A DNA stretch of 39,407 nucleotides from Chitinophagaceae bacterium (GTDB lineage: Bacteria; Bacteroidota; Bacteroidia; Chitinophagales; Chitinophagaceae), in assembly GCA_019247775.1 (NCBI GenBank), contig JAFBAN010000019.1, positions 1-39,407 of the forward strand, read 5' to 3'. The first letter of the stretch is position 1. Each line of letters starts with the position of its first letter. The notes beneath the pieces were generated by a model that had not been told where the DNA came from, made no database searches, and worked only from the letters and a program-made list of their open reading frames with translations. This document shows, in pieces, positions 1 to 9,955 of this stretch. The translations under genes were made by a program, and so were the position numbers.

Positions 1-39
1 ATAACCAATCGCGGGTCTGCAATCTCAAATCTCAATTCC

Positions 40-450
40 TTATTCAGCGGTCAGGTACTGTGCATATGCATAGCCCTCTTTTCCCTCGCTGTTACGTACC
101 AGCCACCACTGGTCATTGGTCTTGCTGATCACGGTAACGGTATCGCCATGTTCAGCCTTTCCCACCACCGGCTGATCGGTGCCCGGGCCTTTGCGGATAT
201 TGAGGCTGGATGACTGGGTGGTAACTTTTACTTTCGACCCGGACGCCACACCTGCCACGTCAACATCCATCACCACATCACCCGATTTGAAGTTGGGGTC
301 GATCCTGCCATAGGTGTTCCAGAGCTGGTCTTTTACGGCCGCACTTGGGGCATGGCCTTTCACGTATAAGACCCCGCCCTGTTCTTTTGCTTCAATGCCG
401 GCCGAACTTGCGGTGGCAATAAGCTCTTTGTATTTGTCCTGCAATGCCAT
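40..450 (-). CDS. BON-like / SH3b domain protein, Kbp-like architecture
   Basis: A 136-residue protein. Residues about 1-65 resemble a BON-type fold, with a 'GVLYVKGHAPSAAVKDQLW' stretch at 26-44. Residues about 74-133 form a bacterial SH3 domain with the diagnostic LNIRKGPG (83-90), a paired Trp (115-116) and a C-terminal YAYAQYL. No signal peptide or membrane segment is visible, which is unusual for SH3b proteins because they normally act on the cell wall. The layout (short cytoplasmic BON plus a small C-terminal module) recalls the potassium-binding protein Kbp/YgaU (BON-LysM), with SH3b in place of LysM; that comparison is inference. It lies 18 bp downstream of the BON lipoprotein gene at 469-954 and probably shares its transcript. 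The domain call is firm; the ligand is unknown. Confidence 0.8.
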   Translation of the reverse strand: MALQDKYKELIATASSAGIEAKEQGGVLYVKGHAPSAAVKDQLWNTYGRIDPNFKSGDVVMDVDVAGVASGSKVKVTTQSSSLNIRKGPGTDQPVVGKAEHGDTVTVISKTNDQWWLVRNSEGKEGYAYAQYLTAE

Positions 451-468
451 CTTAACTGGTATTAATGG

Positions 469-954
469 TTATTTGATGATAAGCGAGTCTGCATTCACGC
501 GCTTTGGATTGAGTGCGTCCAATGCAACTTTCAATCGTTTCCACCTGTCGGCAGTAACCTGACCGGTAACCACGATCTCTCCCTGGTCGTTAACTGTTGC
601 TGTAACCTCCGGATAATCTTTTGTTGCATCGATCACACCCTGTTGCAGTGCGCCGCTGGGGGCGATGGTTACCGGTGTAGTAGTCGTGGCTGGTGTAACA
701 ACGATGTTGTTCACCACGCTTTTCACACCGCTTATTTTTTTGGCCGCATCTTCTGCCGCCATCTTGGTAGCTTCATCGCTTACAGTACCGGTTAGTGTAA
801 CCACACCGTCGCTCACATTGGAATTAACATTCGGTGCTGCAGAGTGCACGCTTTCTGTAACGGTAACGGTCATGTCCTGGTCTTTGGGGCCGCAGGCGCT
901 GAAGAAAATGGCAACCGCAAATGCAGCGGCGCAGATAAACTGTTTACTGGTCAT
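469..954 (-). CDS. BON domain lipoprotein (two BON repeats)
   Basis: A 161-residue protein with a lipoprotein signal peptide: a hydrophobic core (residues 7-19) ends in a lipobox FSAC with Cys21 as the predicted acylated residue. Two BON modules follow, roughly residues 27-88 and 98-160, each with the G-x-V-x-L/V-T-G-x-V pattern (VVTLTGTV at 51-58, EIVVTGQV in the second). They are separated by a Thr/Pro-rich linker (PATTTTP). BON domains are known as phospholipid- or surface-binding modules in osmotically induced proteins such as OsmY. The protein is expected in the periplasm, anchored to a membrane. Its neighbours are the BON/SH3b protein downstream (18 bp) and the DUF937-like gene upstream (44 bp), suggesting one envelope or osmotic-stress operon. 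Confidence 0.85.
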   Translation of the reverse strand: MTSKQFICAAAFAVAIFFSACGPKDQDMTVTVTESVHSAAPNVNSNVSDGVVTLTGTVSDEATKMAAEDAAKKISGVKSVVNNIVVTPATTTTPVTIAPSGALQQGVIDATKDYPEVTATVNDQGEIVVTGQVTADRWKRLKVALDALNPKRVNADSLIIK

Positions 955-998
955 AGTTTGCTTTTTTTGATTAAAATATGAATGGATGATGGTTGATA

Positions 999-1493
999 TT
1001 ACCGGTGGACGAGCCGCGACAGATCGGCCATATCCACATCGCCGTCGCCGTCCCTGTCGAGACCGAGCTTGGCGCCCAGTCCGCTCAACATACCGCCGCC
1101 GGCATTTCCGCCGGTGAGTGAAGAGAGGATATTGGGAAGGCTGAGCGACGAAGGATTGGGGTTACCCGGTCTTTTGAGCAGCGAGCGGAGTACCATCGGG
1201 ATCAGGCTTGCGGAAAGTCCCTGGGCAACGCCACTGTTGATCCCGAATTTTCGTACAATATTATCCGCAAAACTGTTCTTTACCTGCACCGTAGCGGGGT
1301 GATTGTCCTGGCCGTTCAGTAAGCCGCCGATCGCATCCGTATTTCCGCTGTTGGCATAATTCTGCAGGCTGGAAAAAATGGTGGAACCTGCTTCCTGCAT
1401 TACTTCTTCATTGTGCTGATCCGGGATAGCGGGATTTTCCACTACCTGGGAATGTCCAAACTGCCTTACTGCATTCATTAATTCCTGGAGCAT
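999..1493 (-). CDS. DUF937-like protein with C-terminal EF-hand-like loop
   Basis: A 164-residue protein without a signal peptide. The body resembles the DUF937/YidB group: a mainly helical, Gly/Ser-rich protein with repeated hydrophobic helices (FADNIVRKFGI, LIPMVLRSLL) and a GGNAGGGMLSGLG linker. Residues 146-157 carry DRDGDGDVDMAD, a dockerin/EF-hand-type calcium loop with Asp at alternating positions 146, 148, 150, 152 and 154. The function of this family is not established. It is the first gene of a three-gene minus-strand group with the two BON proteins, and is divergent from spoT. The only in-frame start near the gene edge is the ATG at 1493. Confidence 0.7.
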   Translation of the reverse strand: MLQELMNAVRQFGHSQVVENPAIPDQHNEEVMQEAGSTIFSSLQNYANSGNTDAIGGLLNGQDNHPATVQVKNSFADNIVRKFGINSGVAQGLSASLIPMVLRSLLKRPGNPNPSSLSLPNILSSLTGGNAGGGMLSGLGAKLGLDRDGDGDVDMADLSRLVHR

Positions 1494-1605
1494 ATGTTTA
1501 ATGGTTGAGGGCGCAGCCGAATTACCCGATGAAAATATGGGTAGGCTGAAAAAATCATACCCGCACCAGCACCACAGCCCTGGCCCAGGCCCGGCCTGTT
1601 TTTCG

Positions 1606-1613
1606 TATCTTCG
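1606..1613 (+). promoter_or_regulatory. -7 promoter box of spoT
   Basis: TATCTTCG is a one-mismatch version of the Bacteroidota -7 consensus TAnnTTTG. It ends 7 bases before the ATG at 1621. If used, transcription starts at about the start codon, so the longer reading frame opening at 1501 could not be translated from this promoter. Confidence 0.5.
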
Positions 1614-1620
1614 CTACGCT

Positions 1621-3876
1621 ATGGAGCAAGCGCCGGAAACGATAACAGAGACGGTTTTACCCAAATACAATCTTACCGCCGAACAGGAAAAAAACGAGAT
1701 CATCAGGCACTACCGTGCACTGCTGCGGAGCTTACGCCCCAAACTGAAGAAAGGCGATAAAGAACTCGTGCGGCAGGCATTTGAAATGGCCGCCGAAGCG
1801 CACAAGACCATGCGTCGTAAAAGCGGGGAGCCTTATATCCTTCACCCCATCGCCGTGGCGATGATCTGTGTGGAAGAGATCGGCCTCGGCGTCAGAAGCA
1901 CCATCTGCGCACTGCTGCACGATACGGTGGAAGACACCGATATCACCCTGGAAGATGTGGAACGGGAATTCGGTACCGAGATCTCCAAGATCGTAGACGG
2001 ACTGACCAAGATCTCCAGCGTGATGGATACCAACACGAGTCAGCAGGCCGAGAATTTCAAAAAGATCCTGCTTACACTCACAGACGATCCCCGTGTGATC
2101 CTGATCAAACTCGCCGACCGCCTTCACAATATGCGAACGCTCGATCACATGAAGCGGGAGAAGCAGCTGAAGATCGCGTCGGAAACGGTATGGGTCTATG
2201 CACCGCTGGCACACCGGATGGGTTTATACAATATCAAGACCGAGCTCGAAGATCTGTCCATGAAATACATGGAGCCTGAAGCGTACAAGGATATCGCCCG
2301 TAAACTGGCCGAAACAAAAAGAGAGCGTACCCGCTACATCAATGAATTCATCAGGCCGCTGAAGGAAAAGTTATCTGCTGCGGGATTCGAGTTCGATATC
2401 TATGGCCGTCCTAAAAGCATTCATTCCATCTGGAACAAGATCAAGAAAAAAGGCGTGGCTTTTGAAGAAGTGTATGATCTGTTCGCCATCCGGGTGATAC
2501 TCGACGCTCCCCCTGAACGCGAAAAAGAAGATTGCTGGAAAGTGTATTCGATGATCACCGATGAGTACACGCCTTCGCCGGAGCGCCTGCGCGACTGGCT
2601 GAGCAATCCCAAAAATAACGGTTATGAAGCCCTGCATACCACGGTAATGGGACCGCAGGGTAAATGGGTGGAAGTGCAGATCCGCACCAAGCGGATGAAC
2701 GAGATAGCCGAGAAAGGCCTGGCTGCACATTTCAAATACAAGGAAGGCAGTAATGATGAGGATCGTTTCGATAAATGGTTCGGACAGATCAGGGAAGTGC
2801 TGAGCACGCAGGATACGGATGGCGTAGATTTTCTGCAGGATTTCAAAACCTCTTTCCTGGCCGAAGAGATCTATGTCTATACTCCCAAAGGCGAAGTGAA
2901 AATGTTACCCACCGGCAGTACGGCACTGGATTTCGCTTTCGCGATCCACTCTGCCATAGGTACCAAATGCATCGGCGCCAAAGTGCACCATAAACTGGTT
3001 CCCATCAGTCATAAACTCCGCAGCGGCGACCAGGTGGAGATCATCACCAGCAATAAGCAGAAGCCGTCGGAAGACTGGCTGAACATGGTGGTTACTGCCA
3101 AAGCAAAGAGCAAGATCAAGGATGCGCTTCGCGAAGAAAAACGCAAGATCGCGGAAGACGGAAAATATACCCTGCAGCGGAAACTGGAAGGGATAGGCGC
3201 GGCTTATAGTCATTATAATATCGAAGAGCTGGTGCAGTTCTATAAGTTGCCTTCGCCGCTGGACCTTCATTATAAGATCGCCACCCGCGCGATAGACCTG
3301 AAAGAGCTGAAAGATTTTCATGTGCTGGGCGACAAGATCGAGATCCCTAAACCCAAGCCCGTTATCACCGATATCCCGGTCGATCCCATTCAACCAAGAA
3401 CACCTGGCAGGAAGGATTCCGAACTGATCATCTTTGGCGAAAGCAGCGACAAGATCATGTACACGCTGGCGAAATGTTGCAATCCCATCCCCGGAGATGA
3501 TGTATTCGGTTTTGTGAGCACAGGCAAGGGACTGATCATTCACCGCACCAGCTGCCCCAATGCGGCGCAGCTCCTGTCTAATTACGGCCACCGTGTTGTA
3601 AAAACGAAATGGGCCAAGAATAAGGAGATCTCTTTCCTGACCGGTCTCAAGATCGTTGGGCTGGATGATGTGGGCGTCATCAACAAGATCACCAATGTCA
3701 TCAGCGGCGATATGCGGATCAATATTTCCGGCCTCACCATCGAATCGCGCGAAGGTCTCTTCGAAGGCACCATCAAGGTGTTTGTACATGACAAAGAGGA
3801 ACTTGAGGAACTTGTTACCCGCCTTAAATCCCTCAACGGAATACAAACAGTTGATCGTTTTGACACCGAAAGCTAG
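1621..3876 (+). CDS. spoT: Bifunctional (p)ppGpp synthetase/hydrolase, RelA/SpoT family
   Basis: A 751-residue long RSH enzyme that makes and degrades the stringent-response alarmone (p)ppGpp in the cytoplasm. The N-terminal HD hydrolase domain is intact: H75, the H100-D101 pair, E104-D105 (LLHDTVEDTD) and ADRLHNMRTL at 165-174. The synthetase domain contains YGRPKSIHSIWNK (261-273), RVILD (291-295), EVQIRT (351-356) and H370. TGS spans about 415-478, a conserved AKCCNPIPGD lies at 617-626, and an ACT domain covers about 674-745. Both catalytic centres look functional. The frame is open from 1501, but the first 40 codons have no family match and precede a -7 box at 1606, so I start at the ATG at 1621. 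purA follows after heptad repeat A. Confidence 0.95.
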   Translation: MEQAPETITETVLPKYNLTAEQEKNEIIRHYRALLRSLRPKLKKGDKELVRQAFEMAAEAHKTMRRKSGEPYILHPIAVAMICVEEIGLGVRSTICALLHDTVEDTDITLEDVEREFGTEISKIVDGLTKISSVMDTNTSQQAENFKKILLTLTDDPRVILIKLADRLHNMRTLDHMKREKQLKIASETVWVYAPLAHRMGLYNIKTELEDLSMKYMEPEAYKDIARKLAETKRERTRYINEFIRPLKEKLSAAGFEFDIYGRPKSIHSIWNKIKKKGVAFEEVYDLFAIRVILDAPPEREKEDCWKVYSMITDEYTPSPERLRDWLSNPKNNGYEALHTTVMGPQGKWVEVQIRTKRMNEIAEKGLAAHFKYKEGSNDEDRFDKWFGQIREVLSTQDTDGVDFLQDFKTSFLAEEIYVYTPKGEVKMLPTGSTALDFAFAIHSAIGTKCIGAKVHHKLVPISHKLRSGDQVEIITSNKQKPSEDWLNMVVTAKAKSKIKDALREEKRKIAEDGKYTLQRKLEGIGAAYSHYNIEELVQFYKLPSPLDLHYKIATRAIDLKELKDFHVLGDKIEIPKPKPVITDIPVDPIQPRTPGRKDSELIIFGESSDKIMYTLAKCCNPIPGDDVFGFVSTGKGLIIHRTSCPNAAQLLSNYGHRVVKTKWAKNKEISFLTGLKIVGLDDVGVINKITNVISGDMRINISGLTIESREGLFEGTIKVFVHDKEELEELVTRLKSLNGIQTVDRFDTES

Positions 3877-3880
3877 GCAA

Positions 3881-5261
<1,381 letters not shown>

Positions 5262-5352
5262 TCGTGAATTGGCATTTCATTTGTTAATGGAAAAATTTTT
5301 TTGGTTAATATTGAATTGCGTTGAAATTTTACGCTACCAATCTTATTAGAAT

Positions 5353-5802
5353 ATGGCACCGAAGTCTGATAAGGACCCCAAATCCACTACCCCGAAAAGT
5401 ACAGCGGCAAAAAATGCCGATGCGAAGCCATCTTCCAAAAGTAAAAAGCAACTGGAAGACGATGATGATTTGGATGAGGACGAAGAGAATGATACCGATC
5501 TGAAGCCTTCCAAAAAATCGACTGCCAAATCATCTGCCAAAAAATCGGACGATGATGACGAGGACGACAGCGACGCTGAAGAAGTAGAGGACGATTGGGA
5601 AAAGCCTGAGGAAGAAGACGACTGGGATCCGGACTTCGATGAATTCGATATTCCCAAAAGCAAAGGCAAAAAAGCCGGCGGCGCCGAAGGCAAACGCAAG
5701 GAAGAAGACGACGACTTCAAACTAGACGAAGACTTTAAGGAATTCGACCTGTTCAACGATAAAAGCGGCGGCTTCGATGACGATGAGGACGATGATTTCT
5801 GA
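5353..5802 (+). CDS. Highly charged low-complexity protein
   Basis: A 149-residue protein of unknown function. Residues 1-50 are Lys/Ser/Thr/Ala-rich (a basic, histone-H1-like tail). The rest alternates poly-Asp/Glu runs with short basic patches (KSKGKKAGG, GKRKEE) and ends in an acidic tail closing with DDDF. No globular domain, signal peptide or membrane segment is visible, so it is probably intrinsically disordered. The start ATG follows an AT-rich gap of about 90 bp after purA. Coding reality is supported by regular use of all three Asp/Glu/Lys codons in one frame and by an intact frame of 450 bp; the opposite-strand frame is a Ser-rich mirror of it. Nucleic-acid or protein binding is possible but unproven. 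Confidence 0.65.
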   Translation: MAPKSDKDPKSTTPKSTAAKNADAKPSSKSKKQLEDDDDLDEDEENDTDLKPSKKSTAKSSAKKSDDDDEDDSDAEEVEDDWEKPEEEDDWDPDFDEFDIPKSKGKKAGGAEGKRKEEDDDFKLDEDFKEFDLFNDKSGGFDDDEDDDF

Positions 5803-5853
5803 TCGTCGTCCGGAGGCGTGAAGGCGCCCGAAAAGCTGGCCGGCATATTTCGG

Positions 5854-5958
5854 GTCTATAGTCTATAGTCCATGGACCATGGACTATGGACCAACACCAT
5901 CAACGTCTCACGATTAACGTCTCACGACTCACGCCTCACGATTGCCATCTCACGAATT
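5854..5958. repeat. Heptad element B (15 consecutive 7-bp units)
   Basis: 105 bp divide exactly into 15 heptads. The first part uses gtcTATA/gtccatg/gaccatg/gactatg words and contains a hairpin (atagtccatg, loop gac, catggactat). The second part uses acgtctc, acgactc, acgcctc and acgattg words. Both vocabularies recur in element C at 15915-16144, in the same order. The element runs up to the first codons of the pabB reading frame. Confidence 0.85.
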
Positions 5959-5968
5959 CCACCGCCGG

Positions 5969-7255
5969 GTGAAACAAACCACTACCAGCTTTCCGATACA
6001 CAATACCGAACTTCTCAAACAGCAGGTGCTGAGCTGGGTCAGCCGGTTCAATATCTGTTGTTTTCTGGATAACCACCAGTACAGCTCTGCCTACCAGTCG
6101 GTAGAATGCCTGGCAGGCGCAGGCGCAGCTGAATTATTCAGTGCAGAGACAGATGTGCTGCCGCAATTGGGGCGGTTCCTGGATACACAGTCTGGCTGGC
6201 TTTTCGGTCATCTCAACTACGATCTCAAGAATGAGATCGAGCAGCTCCGGTCCGATCACCCCGATCCGGTCGGTTTTCCCACAGCTTTCTTTTTTCGACC
6301 GCAGGTGGTGCTGCAGCTGGCGGAAGGGGTATTAACTATCCAATCGGAACTGGAGTCGCCCGATACTATTTTCCGGCAGATAACGGCCGAGCCCCTGCCT
6401 TCCCGTCCGGAAGCACATCCCCTTCAGATCCGGTCCAGGCTAAGCAAGAACGATTATATCAGCGCGGTTCAGGAAATCCTGCGGCATATCGCCCGGGGCG
6501 ATTGCTATGAGCTCAATTTCTGCCAGGAATTTTATTCGGAGCATGCGGTCATTGATCCCCTGCAGGTCTATAGCCAGCTTACGGCTATCTCTCCCAACCC
6601 GTTTTCCTGCTTTTACAAACTCGATCACCGGTACCTGCTTTGCGCCAGTCCGGAACGTTATCTGCAGAAAAAAGGGAACCGCATCCTTTCGCAGCCGATC
6701 AAGGGCACCTTCAAGCGCGATCCCGATCCTGCCGTCGATGCGGCGCTGAAACAGCAACTGCAGCACAGCCAGAAAGACCGGAGCGAGAATGTGATGGTGG
6801 TAGATCTTGTCCGCAACGACCTGAGCAGGATCTGTAAAGAAGGATCGGTACAGGTAAGCGAATTGTTCGGCATCTACAGTTTTCCGCAGGTGCATCAGAT
6901 GATCTCTACCATTACGGGTGAGTTGAAAGAAGATACCGGGCTGATGCAGATCCTGCAAGCCAGTTTCCCGATGGGCAGTATGACAGGCGCGCCAAAAAAA
7001 AGCGTGATGCAGCTGATCGAACGGTATGAACGCACGAAACGGGGTATCTATTCCGGAGCGGTGGGCTATATCAGCCCGGATAAAGATTTTGATTTCAATG
7101 TGGTGATCAGGAGTATACTTTACAATGCGAAGGATCAGTACCTCGGCTACCAGGTAGGCGGGGCAATCACCGCGCAGAGCGATCCCGAAAAGGAATACGA
7201 GGAATGCCTGCTCAAAGCGGCGGCGATCAACAAAGTGATCGGCTTCCATCCCTGA
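5969..7255 (+). CDS. pabB: Aminodeoxychorismate synthase component I (PabB-type)
   Basis: A chorismate-utilising enzyme of 428 residues from a GTG at 5969. The frame is open from a TTG at 5942, but those nine codons lie in heptad element B and look non-coding. The Anth_synt_I core occupies the C-terminal two thirds. It includes SQPIKGTFKR, DLVRNDLSRI, GSMTGAPKKSV and the C-terminal GGAIT. The PIKGT motif has Lys where anthranilate synthases (TrpE) carry PIAGT; this Lys distinguishes PabB, so the product is assigned to 4-amino-4-deoxychorismate synthesis for folate. No glutaminase partner (pabA) is adjacent. A perfect hairpin terminator follows at 7261. Confidence 0.88.
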   Translation: MKQTTTSFPIHNTELLKQQVLSWVSRFNICCFLDNHQYSSAYQSVECLAGAGAAELFSAETDVLPQLGRFLDTQSGWLFGHLNYDLKNEIEQLRSDHPDPVGFPTAFFFRPQVVLQLAEGVLTIQSELESPDTIFRQITAEPLPSRPEAHPLQIRSRLSKNDYISAVQEILRHIARGDCYELNFCQEFYSEHAVIDPLQVYSQLTAISPNPFSCFYKLDHRYLLCASPERYLQKKGNRILSQPIKGTFKRDPDPAVDAALKQQLQHSQKDRSENVMVVDLVRNDLSRICKEGSVQVSELFGIYSFPQVHQMISTITGELKEDTGLMQILQASFPMGSMTGAPKKSVMQLIERYERTKRGIYSGAVGYISPDKDFDFNVVIRSILYNAKDQYLGYQVGGAITAQSDPEKEYEECLLKAAAINKVIGFHP

Positions 7256-7260
7256 ACAAA

Positions 7261-7291
7261 AAAGGTCCGCGGAGAAACTCCGCAGACCTTT
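7261..7291. terminator. Bidirectional terminator between pabB and the lytic transglycosylase gene
   Basis: The stem aaaggtc-N-gcggag pairs with ctccgc-N-gaccttt around a 3-base loop, with A-run and T-run on the two sides. It lies between convergent genes and can serve both. Confidence 0.85.
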
Positions 7292-7316
7292 GATTTATCT
7301 GTCAATAAGGATAACC

Positions 7317-8381
7317 TTAGGGCTTCGCTGTATTGTCGAGCAGTGAATGCATGGACTGCATCAGCAGGTCACTCTTCTTTGCTTCGAACTGCACTGCTTT
7401 ATCTTTCATCAGACGCATGGAATATTTCTTTCCTTCACCCAGGATCTTTTCAAAACCCGGATTCCATTTGTAGAACTTGTCGATGTCGATCTGCAGATTG
7501 TTTGTGATCACCGCTGCCTTGTAACGGCCGCTTATTTCTACCAGGATAGAGTTATCTATTTCCTCGTTGGTAAGCGGAACATCGTTCACATTGGCCAGTG
7601 TGGCTTTCTGTGCCTGCGCTTCTTCCGCCGTCATGGTAGTCCAGCCGCCGGTACCTTCGAAAATATAATGCGTACCGATGAACTTCTTAACATGGTTACG
7701 GGTTTCTTCGGGCAGGTAGTACTGCAGATCCCAGAAATCCTTGCTGCCTGAACGCCTGATGGCTTCTTTTACCCGGTTCACACCGCCGTTATAAGCGGCT
7801 ACCACCAGCAGCCAGTCGCCGAAATTGCTGTACAGGTCTTTCATCAGCAGGGCTGCAATACGGGTGCTTTTTGCAAAGTCCATACGCTCATCACCCTTGG
7901 TGTCGTGAAGGCCGTATTTCTGAACCTCATCCGGCATGATCTGCCAGGGACCAACCGCTCCGGCCCATGATTTAAGGCGTGGAGTTAAATGGCTTTCTAT
8001 CACGCTGAGGTATTTCATTTCCTTGGGAATACCGTAGCTCTCGAGAATCCGGTCATACAGGTCCAGATAAGGTTTTCCCCAAACTTTCAGCCTCCTGAGC
8101 TCCTCACCCTGTTTGCGCATATATTCCTGCACAAAAGACACAGCCCGGGGATTTAATTGTACATCTCCTGCACTGTTAGCTGTTGTCTTATTGTTAAAGA
8201 GACTGGCAAAAGGGGCTTTACTGCTCTGAACTGTGGAATCATTCCCACTGGCACCATTATTTAATGGATCTGTAAAGGACATGGTGGTCAGACTGATCAC
8301 CAATAGGCCGAAGTATACTAGACTGTATTTGCTGGCTGCGATTACGTTCCCTAAGCTGAACGTGAGTTTAAACCATTTCAT
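7317..8381 (-). CDS. MltD-like lytic transglycosylase (SLT domain)
   Basis: A 354-residue secreted or membrane-anchored peptidoglycan lyase. A hydrophobic segment at about residues 17-35 acts as a signal anchor or signal peptide. The SLT (GH23-type) domain covers about 105-230, with catalytic Glu129 in YLSVIES, the GAVGPWQIMP block (141-150) and AAYNGG (195-200), all diagnostic. The C-terminal 110 residues carry no recognisable LysM repeat, unlike classical MltD. It is the last gene after tatA-gatA on the minus strand, 110 bp downstream of gatA. Confidence 0.9.
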   Translation of the reverse strand: MKWFKLTFSLGNVIAASKYSLVYFGLLVISLTTMSFTDPLNNGASGNDSTVQSSKAPFASLFNNKTTANSAGDVQLNPRAVSFVQEYMRKQGEELRRLKVWGKPYLDLYDRILESYGIPKEMKYLSVIESHLTPRLKSWAGAVGPWQIMPDEVQKYGLHDTKGDERMDFAKSTRIAALLMKDLYSNFGDWLLVVAAYNGGVNRVKEAIRRSGSKDFWDLQYYLPEETRNHVKKFIGTHYIFEGTGGWTTMTAEEAQAQKATLANVNDVPLTNEEIDNSILVEISGRYKAAVITNNLQIDIDKFYKWNPGFEKILGEGKKYSMRLMKDKAVQFEAKKSDLLMQSMHSLLDNTAKP

Positions 8382-8491
8382 AGGCTACCTTTTTTCGTTT
8401 TTTTGATGAACAATGGCAGTTAGCCGGGTAGCAGTCGTTCTGGATGTCACGGTAATTTTAGACTCCCGTGGGGTCCCAACGTTTAATCAGT

Positions 8492-9928
8492 TTAATTAGC
8501 GATTAGCATAAACTTTTTCGAAAGGCGGAGCAAAGATAATTCATTGTACTGAGAACTCATCACCTGAAGGCCAAATGGCAGGCCATTGGGGTGCCGGAAA
8601 ATGGGTAGGGAAATCCCCGGGATTCCCACCAGATTTGCAAAAACCGTATATATATCTGCAAGGAACATTTCTACCGGGTCATTGGTCTTTTCGCCCAGGC
8701 TAAAGGCAGTTGCAGGTACTGTCGGTGATATAATAAAGTCATACTTCCCGAACAGCTCGTTCGCCTTATCCATCAAAAGCCTCCTAACTTGCTGTGCTTT
8801 AGTGAAATACGCATCAAAATATCCCGCGCTCAACACAAAAGTGCCCAGCAGGATCCTCCGTTGCACTTCCTTACCGAAACCCTGACTGCGGGTAGCTTTG
8901 TACAGCTCGGTCAGATCCGCATTTTTTTCTGCAGCCCTGAAGCCAAATTTTACTCCGTCGAAGCGCGATAAATTGCTTGATGCCTCAGCAGTTGTTAAAA
9001 TATAATAGGTCGGAATTATGTAGTCAAGTAGTTGAAAATCAACCGCTTCAACAGTATACCCCAAGGCTGTTAATCTTTTGATAAACGCCTCGGTCTGGGC
9101 CTTGATCTGGGGGTCTAAACCCGGATTTTCCAGGGCCTCACTGAAATAAGCAATGCGGTAGGTTTTCTGGTCATCGGATAGCTGCTGCGAATACTTGGGC
9201 ACCGGCTGCTGCGATACCGTGCTGTCGAACTCGTCCGCGCCCGCGATCACCTCAAGCACCAGGGCCAGGTCATCCACAGAGCGCCCGAAAATCCCCACCT
9301 GGTCGAATGAGGAGGCATAAGCGATCAGTCCATACCGGGACACCCTGCCGTAACTGGGCTTCAGACCCAGCACGCCGCAGAAATCGGCCGGCTGCCGCAC
9401 GGAGCCTCCGGTATCGCTGCCTAGACTGATCATGCAGAGCCCGGCCTGGATACTGACGGCAGAGCCGCCCGAGGAACCTCCGGGAACCCTTGTCTCATCC
9501 AGCGCGTTCTTTACGGGGCCGAACGCAGAATTTTCATTGCTGCTTCCCATTGCAAACTCATCGCAGTTCTGGCGGCCGATCACGATCGCTTCTTCCTGCA
9601 ATAATCGCTCTACCGCCGTAGCATTGTAGATCGCGGTAAATCCATCGAGGATCCTTGATGATGCAGATAGCTTATGGTCTTTGTGAGATAGTACATCTTT
9701 GAGTCCGGTTACTACGCCATGCAGTTTGCCCATGGGTTTTCCGGATGCACGTTCTTTATCGAGCGCAGCTGCGCGATCGAGCGCTTCCGTCTCATATACC
9801 TCTAGAAAAGCATTGAGGCGTTCATGTTTGCGGATCGCATCGATAAAAAAAAGAACGGCCTCCACACAGGTGGTTTGGCCGTTCTGTAATGCATTATGAT
9901 AGTCTTTGATTGTGCTATAGCGAAACAA
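8492..9928 (-). CDS. gatA: Glutamyl-tRNA(Gln)/aspartyl-tRNA(Asn) amidotransferase subunit A
   Basis: A 478-residue amidase-signature enzyme that releases ammonia from glutamine for transamidation of mischarged Glu-tRNA(Gln), working with GatB and GatC (not in this window). The Ser-cisSer-Lys triad is visible: K77 in GLKDV, S152 in the PGGSSGGS block and S176 in SDTGGS. The start is a TTG at 9928; an in-frame stop lies two codons upstream and no ATG is available, so the non-ATG start is well supported. It follows tatA by 27 bp, probably in one operon. Confidence 0.93.
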   Translation of the reverse strand: MFRYSTIKDYHNALQNGQTTCVEAVLFFIDAIRKHERLNAFLEVYETEALDRAAALDKERASGKPMGKLHGVVTGLKDVLSHKDHKLSASSRILDGFTAIYNATAVERLLQEEAIVIGRQNCDEFAMGSSNENSAFGPVKNALDETRVPGGSSGGSAVSIQAGLCMISLGSDTGGSVRQPADFCGVLGLKPSYGRVSRYGLIAYASSFDQVGIFGRSVDDLALVLEVIAGADEFDSTVSQQPVPKYSQQLSDDQKTYRIAYFSEALENPGLDPQIKAQTEAFIKRLTALGYTVEAVDFQLLDYIIPTYYILTTAEASSNLSRFDGVKFGFRAAEKNADLTELYKATRSQGFGKEVQRRILLGTFVLSAGYFDAYFTKAQQVRRLLMDKANELFGKYDFIISPTVPATAFSLGEKTNDPVEMFLADIYTVFANLVGIPGISLPIFRHPNGLPFGLQVMSSQYNELSLLRLSKKFMLIAN

Positions 9929-9955
9929 AGGCTACAATACTTTTAGTAAGGGAGA

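Noticed and set aside
1501..1620. 40-residue N-terminal extension of SpoT
   Set aside because: It precedes a -7 box 7 bases before the ATG at 1621 and does not resemble RSH proteins.
5346..5846. Long Ser-rich open frame on the minus strand opposite the charged protein
   Set aside because: It is the mirror of Asp/Glu/Lys codons (gat/gac/gaa/aag become tc-rich codons). The plus frame has a sensible start and composition; the minus frame has no recognisable feature.
5942..5968. TTG start of pabB at 5942
   Set aside because: These codons are part of heptad element B; the GTG at 5969 gives a normal N-terminus.
5942..7255. Anthranilate synthase component I (trpE)
   Set aside because: The PIKGT motif with Lys indicates the PabB type, and no trp genes are adjacent.
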